Shown here piece after piece: positions 19,938 through 29,666 of a DNA stretch of 64,000 nucleotides (position 1 is the first letter of the stretch; every line of letters begins with the position of its first letter). The DNA comes from Biscogniauxia marginata (lineage: Eukaryota; Ascomycota; Sordariomycetes; Xylariales; Xylariaceae). Below the pieces are notes generated by a model. It had not been told where the DNA came from. It worked only from the letters and a program-made list of their open reading frames with translations, and ran no database searches. Where the stretch lies: contig MU404118.1 in NCBI GenBank assembly GCA_022695795.1, forward strand, positions 1 through 64,000. The letters are read 5' to 3'. The translations under genes and the position numbers were made by a program.

Positions 19938-22586
19938 TCACATAAGGGCGGCAACGGCCATGACGGCGGCAACGGCACCAGCAACACCAGCGCTCATCTT
20001 ACCTGCACCAGCAACCTGCACAGGGGTGTGGGTCGCAGGACCACTGGGGTAGCTGCTAGTCGGATAGGTCAAGCTAGCGCTGGGGGCAGACGAGAAGGTG
20101 GATGGGCTGGGGTTTGAGCCAGTGGGGCCAGCCGGGATGGTAGGGTACGATGGGCCAGTCGGGTATGGCACATCGGTGCTGGGAACACCGGCAGGCGTGG
20201 TGACAGAAGTGCCAGGGACACCGACCGGAGACGTAGCAGACGTGCTTTCAGCAGGGACGGATACGGTGGAGCTACCAGCAGCAGGTGGGGTTCCAGCCGG
20301 GTAAGTCTCGGGGACATCGGCAGGGCCGGTGGAAGGTCCACGAGGAGGGTAGCTGGAGCCAGTGGCAGAGGGGGGCGGCGCAGTGGCGTAGCCGTTTGAA
20401 GGAGCCTCTACTGGAACAGAGGTCTCAGGGCCATTTCCCGGCACAGTGGACGGAGCCTCGACGGGGACAGTTGTGGACTCGCCAGCAGGTGGGTAGCTGG
20501 TAGGAATGGCAGGAACACCAGGGACAGTGGTACCGGGGACGCTGGTAGACGGGCCCTCAGCCGGGTAGGACGGACCCTCGACGGGAACCGGGACGGTAGT
20601 AGAGGGACCGGCCGGGGGGAAGGTAGACGGAGCCTCAACCGGGACGCTAGTCGTGGGGGCGGCCGGGGGAGGGAAGGTCGAGGGGTGCTCGGTGTGGACC
20701 GTGGAGGTAGAGGTCGAGGGTTCAGCCACCGGATAGGTCGAGGGAGCCTCTACTGGCACGGAGGTTGAAGGGGCCTCAACGGGAACCGTCGTGGAAGGGC
20801 CGGCAGGAGGGAAGGTAGAAGGAGCCTCGGTTGTGATGGAAGTAGCTGGAGTCTCAACAGGGAAAGATGGAGTCTCCACCGGGACAGAGGGAGTTTCAAC
20901 GACAGCAGTAGTCGAGCAGCTCTCGGTGGCGGAAGTAGAGGGGGCCTCGCCAGGCACAGTCGTGGTTGAGGGGCCCTCGGCAGGGAAGGTGGACGGGATT
21001 TCAACAGGAACGGACGGAACCTCCGGGGGGAAGCTAGCGGTCGAGCTGCTCACGGGAGAAGTGACGGAAGTGCTCGCAACCGGGTAGGAAGGAACAGACG
21101 GGACTTTGGGAGGGATCGAAGTGCTGACAGCAGGAGTGGTAACAGGGCTGGTCTTGGCAGTGGTGCTAACAGCAGGGACGCTGGTGGTTACCTTGGGAAC
21201 AGTAGGCACACTGGGAACCGGAGCAGTGCCAGTAGGTGGGGTGTAGGTCGTTACCTCAGAGCAAGGAACCAGGGTGGTGACATGCTTGGTGATAGTAACA
21301 GGCGGCAAGCTCTCGTGCGTGGGAGCAGGAGGCAACCCAGTGATAGGACCAGTTTGGCCAGCAGGGCAAGTGGTGGTGTACACAGTGGTGTGGATAATGG
21401 TAGCGTCGGTCTGGTGAGCACCGGGGCAGTTGGCGACGCGCAAGTCACAGACGGTGGCGGTAAATGTCTGAGTAGCAGTGACGACAGTCTCAGTGTATCC
21501 ACTGGGGGCCGGGGTAGTCACAGGCGAGTTGCCAGAGGCGGTCGGGTATCCAGGGACGCCACCGCCAGGTGCGGAAGTCGTAGCAGTGAGAGTCGGGACA
21601 GGGCCGGTAGGGTATGAAGGCTCGCACAGAGTAACAGGCGGCAGGCTTAGAAGCTTGGTACCGACCAGGAGCTCAATGGGGATGTCAAGGATATCCTCAA
21701 TTTCGACATTAACCTTCGCGGCAGCAGCAATGCTCAGGCCAGTCGACTCCTTGGCGAGCGGGCACTTGGGGTCGTTACAGAACAGACCGACGTACTCGAA
21801 AAGGTCGACGGCAGCTGCAACCTCAATACCAGCACCAATGTCGGGGATGATGTCCAAACCAAGCTGCTCCAGAGGTAGGATTTCGTCAAGTTCAACCTCG
21901 GCCTCGATGGCGACTTCAGCACGAAGCTTGAGGTCGATGAGAAGCTCGGTGCAGCCGATGCGGACCTCGATGGGGAGGACGTTGATAGCCAAGCCGTTGA
22001 AAGCAGCATCAAGGATCTTGCCATCCAGGATGTTGGTCTCGAGGAAAGCACTCTCAAGCAGTTGAGCGAAGATGCCGGCAGAGACGTCGATCTCGGTCTC
22101 CGCACCGATAATGAGCTCCAGGTACAGGCTAACACCAACATCCAGTTCGGGCAAGGGCAGCGACAGGTGCGTCTCAGGTATCGGGAGCCTGACAGCAACA
22201 GTAACACCGGCGTCGAGGTGAATATCCAGGTCAAGCTTAACCTCGATATCCGATAGGTCCAGGCGGAGGGCGGGGACAACGTTCTCAAGCGAGAGGCTTG
22301 CGTTGACAGCACCCTTGACGTAACAGTCCTGGCAGACAATACCAACACCAACTCCAGCGCCGACCTTGGCGATATCACCGACTGCAGCGTGGGCGACGAC
22401 ACCGGCGAGAAGAGTCGTGTGGCTGATGTCGACGTCGAGGGAGAGGCCGGCGTTGATAGGCTTGCTAAGATCCAGGCCGTTCGGCAGGGCCAGGTCGACG
22501 GGAGCCGGGGCGCCACCGAGGCCGGTGGCGCTGGCAAGCGTGGCCGCCATGGCCGCAGCCATGGGGCCTTGCGTGGAAAGGCGCAT
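19938..22586 (-). CDS. GPI-anchored cell-wall protein with Ser/Thr/Pro repeat stalk
   Basis: A single exon of 882 aa from the ATG at 22586 (MRLSTQGPMAAAM). The frame is open 22 codons further upstream but without an ATG. Residues 1-20 look like a signal peptide. Residues about 25-330 form a hydrophobic, Val/Leu/Ile-rich beta-pattern domain with few cysteines, including a C-x2-C pair (VCQDCYVKG) and later IGCTELL and FCNDPKCPL. After residue 330 a Pro/Ser/Thr stalk of some 500 residues contains degenerate repeats such as PVEAPSTFPPAGPSTT. The C-terminus is a hydrophobic GPI-attachment signal (GAVAAVMAVAALM) after a small-residue site (AGAGKMSAG). It is probably an O-mannosylated wall or surface protein. 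The N-terminal domain resembles a fungal surface family of unknown function. Confidence 0.9.
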   Translation of the reverse strand: MRLSTQGPMAAAMAATLASATGLGGAPAPVDLALPNGLDLSKPINAGLSLDVDISHTTLLAGVVAHAAVGDIAKVGAGVGVGIVCQDCYVKGAVNASLSLENVVPALRLDLSDIEVKLDLDIHLDAGVTVAVRLPIPETHLSLPLPELDVGVSLYLELIIGAETEIDVSAGIFAQLLESAFLETNILDGKILDAAFNGLAINVLPIEVRIGCTELLIDLKLRAEVAIEAEVELDEILPLEQLGLDIIPDIGAGIEVAAAVDLFEYVGLFCNDPKCPLAKESTGLSIAAAAKVNVEIEDILDIPIELLVGTKLLSLPPVTLCEPSYPTGPVPTLTATTSAPGGGVPGYPTASGNSPVTTPAPSGYTETVVTATQTFTATVCDLRVANCPGAHQTDATIIHTTVYTTTCPAGQTGPITGLPPAPTHESLPPVTITKHVTTLVPCSEVTTYTPPTGTAPVPSVPTVPKVTTSVPAVSTTAKTSPVTTPAVSTSIPPKVPSVPSYPVASTSVTSPVSSSTASFPPEVPSVPVEIPSTFPAEGPSTTTVPGEAPSTSATESCSTTAVVETPSVPVETPSFPVETPATSITTEAPSTFPPAGPSTTVPVEAPSTSVPVEAPSTYPVAEPSTSTSTVHTEHPSTFPPPAAPTTSVPVEAPSTFPPAGPSTTVPVPVEGPSYPAEGPSTSVPGTTVPGVPAIPTSYPPAGESTTVPVEAPSTVPGNGPETSVPVEAPSNGYATAPPPSATGSSYPPRGPSTGPADVPETYPAGTPPAAGSSTVSVPAESTSATSPVGVPGTSVTTPAGVPSTDVPYPTGPSYPTIPAGPTGSNPSPSTFSSAPSASLTYPTSSYPSGPATHTPVQVAGAGKMSAGVAGAVAAVMAVAALM
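20190..21180 (-). repeat. Imperfect minisatellite in the GPI-protein stalk
   Basis: Tandem degenerate units encode VPVEAPST, FPPAGPSTT and FPVETPS-type blocks. Such coding minisatellites vary in length between strains. Confidence 0.75.
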
Positions 22587-25500
22587 GTTGATATTAGAAA
22601 CTATATGCGGAAACAAAAAAAGAGTGGACTGGAAAACAGTGCGGAACACCAAATTCCAAAAAGAGAGTGGACGATGCTAGAAAGCACGGGAAGAGAGCGA
22701 CTGAGTCTTGACTGTTGCGTGGTGAAGAGGAGAGAAGGAACCGACAGAATTCGACGGCAGTTTGCTCTCTTTTGAACCACCTCCTCTGAGATTAAGCCTC
22801 ATCCATTGGCCCGGGGGAGCCTGATAGACATCAAGCCTATTCGATTTCCATTATTAGGAGTCCACCCCATCCAGCCCTGCCGAAATGTTGTTTCTGAGCG
22901 GTCAGCCCCGTGGATAGTAATTCAGATCGTCAGTTTTTGGAAAGACCCATGAAGCCAGCACACAGAGGATCCCCCCTGAACGATAGTCCGAGGCCCAGCG
23001 TTCATCCCATTTAGGGAACTATAGTCATCCGTTACATGCCTGTCAGCGAGTTCTGTTTATGGGGACTACAGGGGACAGCACAGCGATGGGACAGGGATGT
23101 CACGGATGAAATCCGGCCTGTGGGGTCAGGGGAATCGTGAGCGAGAAAGGATTGCCAGGGGGAAATTTAACCATAATAAGCTTGGGCGAAGATGGCGGCC
23201 AACCATCATCACGCTCGTTCAGCCTCAATTCTCTCGCCCCTCTTCCCCCCCAGACACACAATAGGTAACCGAACCAGACCGATTCTGGTCTACGAGTAGA
23301 TCCCAAGTAGGAGATGAAGACGTGATTCAAGCCCAGTATACCATGGAATAATAGCATGATCAGCTACCTAAGACCTGGCGACACCGTTGGTTTCTAACGT
23401 GTTAAGCAACAAGCATCATCTGCATACGGAACCACATGGCACAGAACCTAATTCGGATGACGTCGTGGCGCGCATGGCCGCTCTGCAGCAGTCGAAGAGC
23501 TCTGGTGTACTCGTACATAGGTAAGTAGTAACACTGCCGCCGCACTAGGGATTAAAATGGCCCTGAGGGGGTAGGCTCTTAGTGTAGCTGGCAAGGCTTC
23601 CTACCGTAGTAAATGACGATCGCCGTTGTTGGCTTGGCAGAGACCAGGGCTATAGTGCCGGAGCCAAATTCTCAACCAACAGTTCCGCGTAGAGCATACG
23701 CAGCTGCGTTCTAGGTTAGTGTATACCTAAGTAAAAGGAGAACTCGGTTACATCTAACATCGCCATGCGAGGGAACCAAATGAGAAAAGAAATTACAACC
23801 ACGCGTGCATGCATGGGGCACACCACGCAAGCTACACCTAGATGTACGGAACATCCTCTCTTATGTTGCATGGGTAGCAGGTACCTGGATACTGGAAACC
23901 GGCATGCTGGGATCTCTTTGCCTGTGGATATATATGTTGTACCTAAATAGATACATAACCTACCTAGGCTAGTGCTCTCTGATATTGTATTCGGTATATT
24001 ATAGTCAATGCTGTGTTAAGCCCCGCAACTATTGAATATAACGTGAACCAGCCAGACCTAGAACGCCGAGACTCTTCAACAATACAAGTCAGATCAGTCA
24101 GAAAAATGTCTACGACTAGGCTATTAATAACACTAGCAGTAACTATAAGATATGACCATTAATTCTGTCAATACGAGCTCATTCTAACTGCCTCTCAAAC
24201 GGAGACGCAATATGCTGTTCCCTCGTGTGCGTGCATACGAGGGCGATGCACGTTGAAATTGATATTGCTAGCCCGGTATAGGTAGCTGCAGCAGCGTTAT
24301 ATCTTTCATAATCTGTGATTGGCTATCGAATGCGATGAGAAGCCATACCGGTCCCCTCGGCACGGCCCCTGCTGCTCGCTTACATGCACCTCAATTTCTC
24401 TGCCCTTTGGCAGTTTCCAGAATCCAGACGGCCACAAGAGTCCCCAGAATTTGATTCCATTATATCCGCTTTGGTTTCAGTGTTCTTTTTTTCTATTCTT
24501 CCCAGAACCACATAGCCATCTCTTATGGATACCGTTCGATCTATGTAGATATATTAATCGAGGTCGGTGAGCTTGTTGCAGGAGGGCGGTACCTAGCAGA
24601 TATCCCCAGTGGAGGGCGCCAGCTATTAATCTGTACCTGGCTAGACTATGACTGTTTTATCTCGGGAATACCTCCGGTGGTACTTTCTGGAGCGGCTTAC
24701 CCGACTTTTTATTTATGTAATCTGCTTTTCTATGAGCCTCCAGCCATCTCCTTTTTCTTTACCCTGACTTCATCTACCAAAGTCGTAGAAGCCCAAGCAA
24801 CGAACGCGTTGAATAGCGGCGGCCTAGATCTCAGCAAACCCGATGATAAAGAGAGGTTGGTGTGGTATTTTCCAACTGCTTAGGTTTAGTGACAGGACGG
24901 CATTGTAAACCGTAGCGATATCATTTCCAGCTTGTAGTTCACATACATAAGCAACGAGGGCAAGTTATTATTGTTACCTAATTAAATTAATAAACCCAAT
25001 CCAAAGATTTTTGAAGAAAAAAAAAGGATCTATGGTCGTCTAGAGCCAGGAGAGGCCTGTGTTTACCTACCTGGTAGCCGCCCGGTCGTGTGTACATGCA
25101 TCTCACCACATTTCTTAATCCCTCGCATAGGATATTTGGGAACACGAACAGATACCCTCCCTATAAGCCAGGCACATATTTATAGTTTACTTTCACTTTT
25201 ATCGTGGCCGTCTCAACTTAATTCCCGGCCTGAAAAATCACTGGCTACGCGTCAGCCAGCAGATGCCATCCATCGATCTGTTTGATCCTACATTCCCCCA
25301 TTACTTATGTAATACGATCACTACTATTTCTCCCCGTATGACTCATCAAGATACAGTATATCTAGGTTTTCTTTTGCGAATGGCATGAACTTTGTTCCTT
25401 TCCCCCTTTTCATGCCTATACTCCCTTCTTCCGAGCGTTCCCAACTTGATGAATCCTCTGCAATCAACAAAGACTGCACCTCTCAGCTTGCCTATGTGTG

Positions 25501-25833
25501 AGTGATAGCTCATTGTGACCTGTCACATGGTATTCCTTTTCTTCACCTACATATAGAATACTAGTTTGCTTCATACAGGGTGGATGGACCCTTCTAGGCT
25601 TCAGTTTTGTCAGTTCTCTCTTGACAACTCATTAACACCTGTCTGTTTAATGCCATCTGAAGGGGACTTTTGCTTAGTGACTCTCGGTCTTGTGGTGTTC
25701 TCTGATATAATTTGATTGCACATCTAATCAAGCTGCCCTGCGCCTCTTTGGTGCCTTGGGGCATCGGGACCTCGATCCTCTATCCCGAGGATGTGTTCCA
25801 CTCCAATCCTGACCCTATCCCCCATAAACTGGA
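22587..25833. other. Long gene-poor region between the GPI gene and rid
   Basis: About 3.2 kb. Nearest the GPI gene it should hold that gene's promoter, and near 25800 the 3' UTR of rid. A short open frame at 24677-24883 (68 aa) is the most protein-like piece but is isolated. A TACCTAGG-type stretch occurs around 23940-23970. I see no convincing gene or RNA. Confidence 0.5.
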
Positions 25834-28059
25834 TTAATCTTTAGTCAGATCAATGAGGCCCCAATCCCGGCGCTGCACCGCGTCTACACATGAGACGGGA
25901 CTATCTCCATCGTTACTCATGTCAATATCCATTTCATCCCCTGAAGAAACCGATCCAACCAGTGTATTGCTACTGGATTGAATGCGGAGCCGTCGCGATC
26001 CCGTAAATTCTATCTCCCCTCCGTAGTCTCCCGCGTCGCCATCGTCCTCAACCACGATTGCCTCACCTCTCACAAACTCTCTATTTATCTCGTCATCCTC
26101 ATCATCGATCAGTATTACATCCTCATCATCAGGGTCATATGGCTCTTTCTCCACCGGATAAACGCGATCTCTCTTCTCTAGCCATTGTCTGATGTGCGCG
26201 TACAGCCTTTTGACTACCGGCGGTGGGAACGCATTTCCAATCTGCCTTTTTCGGGCTGGTAGTTGAAAGGGGTAATCAGCTGGAAAGCCCTGTAATGTTG
26301 CGTACTCACGAAGGGTGAAATCGCGTTTTCCGCTGAAGTGGTAATTGCCTACGCCGCCATTCGTTGTGATGCATCGTCGAAGGTAAATGTTTGGATCCCA
26401 CGGCTGAAGTTGCTTCCGAGGTAGGTCGCTGGGGTTGTGGAGCTCATCGTATCGTTCAGCATCTCGGGGGATCTTTCTCAGCATATCACGAACCGTAACG
26501 AACTTCTTCATCCCATCTCCTATCACGGGGTTCTCGGAGTGCGTAGGTCCGGGAAAGGGGGGCAACTCTTCCCCCGGGCAAGAACCGATCATGACCAAGC
26601 GCTGGCGTCTTGCCGGCGCGCCCCATGTCACAAGATTGATCGTCTTCCATCGTACCGAGTAGCTGTTCTGAGTAAATCCGTGGATGAGCGCATTGAAGTA
26701 ATGCTCAAACTTCGGGTGTAGAATACCGTAAGTTTGTTCTAGGGTGAAAACCCGAGGGCGCAGCTTCTTAATCAATTCATGGCAAGAGAATAATACGGCG
26801 ATGTTAGCCTCATCGTTGGCACTAGCTACCGTGTGAGCGGGAGACCAGTATTGACAAGGAGGTGACAGGTGCAACACGTCGACCCGGCACGTGGGGATTT
26901 CCAGGTCCGTGATGAATTGGTATATATCCATGTTTCTCAAATCCGCTTCAGGAAACACAGTTCCGTAGGTCAGGCAAGCCCCTGAGGCATTGTCACAGCC
27001 CAGAGTGACTCTGAAGCCGGCTTTTCTAACACCAAGTGATGCTCCCCCAGCTCCGCAAAACATATCGCCAAATGTGTACTGTTGGCCGGGTTCCTGGAGA
27101 ATCCAGCCTCCGGCAGTCTCGACTGCTACATCATCGGGCATGTCTACGTTCACTACAAACCCATTGGTTTGGACTGGTGAAGGGTTGAAAGCTCCACCGC
27201 GAATCTTTCCACCGCGCCAATTATTCAGTCGGTGAAGCTCCAATACTCTAAACCGCTCCTTCGGCACCTCGTCGTAGCTGATATGTTTGACGGTGTACTC
27301 AAGAGGAGGCCGCTTGCGAGTCCTGGTGCTGGCGTCTTTGTAGGTCAGAACGTACTTCCATCGACACATCAACATCCCTTTCTCTTCGATTTCGGCGTTT
27401 GTCGTGTATATCTCAGGAGGAAACCGGAACGCTGGGAAGTCTGCATTGGTGAAGTGGCAATCTCGGCCCCTCACAACGACACTGAGGGGGAGGTTGATAG
27501 CAGCCTGTTCTTCAGGGGGCCGCTTGTCATCGTCATCCACCTGAAGTACCAAGCAGATCTCGTTGCGAAGTCGTGGAAGTTGACCTCGAAGGTGCTTTGT
27601 GCGAGTTAGGGGTAAGCCACGGAGCTCTATGCCGCCTTGGGTTTGGATAATTGACTGGATATAAAGGAAGGAGGCATTATATAAGCCATTTTGGGCCTGG
27701 ATTTGGACTGTGACTCCGGGTTTAAGTAGGATTCCTTCATGTTCACACTGGTAAAGACAGATATCTGGCGGAGCGACTGGCAAGTTTCGAGTGGGGAGAA
27801 CAGGGGCATCAAGTTGGAGCGGTACGTTATCTGTCAAGTCGATGATATTAGCAACGACAGGGCGGAGCTCTTCCTCATGCTCCTCTTCGTCCGCGTCATC
27901 TTCAATTTGTATGAGAACCTGGTCAAGATGATTAGGCATATCATGCAAGCGACGTTCTATCATAGCTTGGTCCTCGTCTGCGGGCAACTCTTCTTCCCAT
28001 TCATCTCCGCTATTAAATGTAGGAAGAGTGTCAGCGTTAGGGTCCGCGTTATGATCCAT
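25834..28059 (-). CDS. rid: RID-type C5-cytosine DNA methyltransferase
   Basis: A single exon of 741 aa. C5-methyltransferase motifs appear in order: motif I at 329-340 (TFGDMFCGAGGASLG), motif IV with catalytic C402 in LHLSPPCQYWSPAH, motif VI as EQT at 441-443 (FTLEQTYG) in place of the usual ENV, motif VIII at 481-489 (APARRQRLV) and motif X at 604-620 (RKRQIGNAFPPPVV). The EQT variant and the sequence around PPCQ are hallmarks of the RID/Masc1 family, which is required for repeat-induced point mutation in Neurospora and methylation induced premeiotically in Ascobolus. The N-terminal 330 residues are acidic, then globular. The C-terminus is acidic (DDEDVILIDDEDDE), as in relatives. All catalytic motifs are intact, so I expect it to be functional in the sexual cycle; that is inference. 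Confidence 0.95.
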   Translation of the reverse strand: MDHNADPNADTLPTFNSGDEWEEELPADEDQAMIERRLHDMPNHLDQVLIQIEDDADEEEHEEELRPVVANIIDLTDNVPLQLDAPVLPTRNLPVAPPDICLYQCEHEGILLKPGVTVQIQAQNGLYNASFLYIQSIIQTQGGIELRGLPLTRTKHLRGQLPRLRNEICLVLQVDDDDKRPPEEQAAINLPLSVVVRGRDCHFTNADFPAFRFPPEIYTTNAEIEEKGMLMCRWKYVLTYKDASTRTRKRPPLEYTVKHISYDEVPKERFRVLELHRLNNWRGGKIRGGAFNPSPVQTNGFVVNVDMPDDVAVETAGGWILQEPGQQYTFGDMFCGAGGASLGVRKAGFRVTLGCDNASGACLTYGTVFPEADLRNMDIYQFITDLEIPTCRVDVLHLSPPCQYWSPAHTVASANDEANIAVLFSCHELIKKLRPRVFTLEQTYGILHPKFEHYFNALIHGFTQNSYSVRWKTINLVTWGAPARRQRLVMIGSCPGEELPPFPGPTHSENPVIGDGMKKFVTVRDMLRKIPRDAERYDELHNPSDLPRKQLQPWDPNIYLRRCITTNGGVGNYHFSGKRDFTLREYATLQGFPADYPFQLPARKRQIGNAFPPPVVKRLYAHIRQWLEKRDRVYPVEKEPYDPDDEDVILIDDEDDEINREFVRGEAIVVEDDGDAGDYGGEIEFTGSRRLRIQSSSNTLVGSVSSGDEMDIDMSNDGDSPVSCVDAVQRRDWGLIDLTKD

Positions 28060-29466
28060 TATACCTAGTTGAGCGAAGACAGGAGTGGATAGGTCATTAG
28101 ATACGGATGTCTACGACTTGGCTCCTAAGCCGTAGAATGAAGGGGTGTTCAGTAACAGTGAAGATGTCAAGTGGATGAAGCTTTCTCTTTCAAAAGGAAT
28201 GCAGGAGGAGTTATTGGTGTAGGGTATTATATAGGCCTTCAGTGCTTGGGTGAAGCTATCTATGAAACGCCTTGACATATGCTTTGTCAAGAAATTAATT
28301 AAAGATTGGGATAGCAAAATAAGGGGAGAAGAGGGAGGAAATAGGAATAGAAGATAGAGAGAGATACGTGAAAATAGCGTTAAAAACAGGGTCATCTTCA
28401 ATGGGAAGTTGCTTAGAAGGATTATGGATGATACTTAGAGGTCATTGAATACCTCGGGGCTTATAGCTCACCAAATTTAATGCCCAGGAAATCTAGGGTC
28501 TATGAACCCATTAAGAAGTGCTTGCTCCCATAGCAGTGGAGCAAACCAAGTTAAGTTTATGCTCTATTAATTATTGACCTTTGTTGTTCATATAGTCACT
28601 GACAACAAATCTCTTTCAATTAGCTAAATCACCTAAAATGAGCTATAGGGCTTGTCAAAGACGAAACCAGTGCATAGTCTACACGATAATCAATGTGGAA
28701 AGTCCCAAGAGCCGATACTTAATAGGATTTCTTATTTGGAACCAAGTCAAGTTGGCTACCCTCATGACCATACCTTCATATTTATATCACAGTTTCCCAG
28801 ATAGACTCCTTCCTCGAACCTTGCTATTAATTAGTAGATATAACGACATCAACTATCCCCACTGCCATGATAAGGTAGCTGAACACACTCGAAGGCTAGG
28901 GGTTATCTTCCAAGAACTATTATTATAAGAATCCCTTAAAGAATAACCACCTATTGTCTCTAGAGATGGCAGAGAGATAAGACGGTAAACTAAATATATC
29001 TATATTGCCACTTCTCGATGAACGGTTAATTTGGCCGCACATAATAAACCCTTGAAGCTCAAAAACAGCATTCTCCCCTTACAGAGACAAAAGGGTTGAC
29101 AGAAAGAACAGAGTTAAACTTATGAGGCCGTAACGGAGCAGTCTTTATTTATCGAAATGTCACACAGCAAAGTGTAATAAAGACTTGTTCAAACACATGA
29201 TAAATACCTGGGATATCGGGTCAAAGTCGACAAACTTAGTCCCAGTAGAAAATATAACCAGATTGCATAGGGCCACTGCCTGACTGCAATCGTAATTAAT
29301 ACCTTTAAGCAGTTTCCAAATCCACTCGAATCAATCCGTACCTACGAGATCGTTGAGAAGCTAGAGGCTTAGTGAGTAGCAAAACACAAATTTGCGACGA
29401 GCTCGGATGGGCAATACCTACTAAATCGATAATAGGAGGCAGTGATACCCAGTCGAAAAAAAAACT
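28060..29466. other. Divergent region between rid and the Zn2Cys6 gene
   Basis: The rid promoter lies to the left and the regulator's promoter to the right. It is AT-rich, and small open frames here have no recognisable content. Distinct sites nearer the regulator are listed separately. Confidence 0.5.
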
Positions 29467-29479
29467 AGCGTTGCAGGTT

Positions 29480-29497
29480 CCGCCGATGACCGCCGAT
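29480..29497. promoter_or_regulatory. Direct repeat of CCGCCGAT upstream of the Zn2Cys6 gene
   Basis: CCGCCGAT at 29480-29487 is repeated at 29490-29497 with a 2-bp gap. CGG/CCG triplets are the half-sites of Zn2Cys6 regulators. It lies about 170 bp before the ATG at 29667. Confidence 0.4.
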
Positions 29498-29507
29498 CTC
29501 AACAGGG

Positions 29508-29524
29508 GTCCGATATGGTCGGAC
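29508..29524. promoter_or_regulatory. Perfect CCG-N7-CGG palindrome, candidate Zn2Cys6 binding site
   Basis: GTCCGATATGGTCGGAC is a perfect inverted repeat with 6-bp arms and a 5-bp centre, 143 bp upstream of the start codon of a Zn2Cys6 gene. Paired CGG triplets with fixed spacing are the standard target of dimeric Zn2Cys6 factors, so autoregulation is a reasonable guess. Confidence 0.5.
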
Positions 29525-29666
29525 AAGGGTTGGACCATTGGTTGACTAAAAAGCTGCCTCCTCGTCGCCAACGATTTCCGCCGGTTGTGGTCTGTGATCT
29601 CGAAAGCTCTGGTACGATAGGCACCTGTGCGGACAGCCCTACCACGTATCAAGAAGACCTGATAAC

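Noticed and set aside
21734..22537. 267-aa alternative frame inside the GPI-protein gene
   Set aside because: It is a frame-shifted shadow rich in Ser/Arg/Leu. The signal peptide and GPI signal belong to the other frame.
24677..24883. 68-aa open frame with the string GGLDLSKPDDKERLVW
   Set aside because: It is isolated, lacks neighbouring exons and has no supporting context. The shared GLDLSKP string with the GPI protein is short and probably coincidental.
28111..28401. 96-aa hydrophobic frame upstream of rid
   Set aside because: AT-driven Leu/Ile/Phe content in a promoter region. No start context or family signal.
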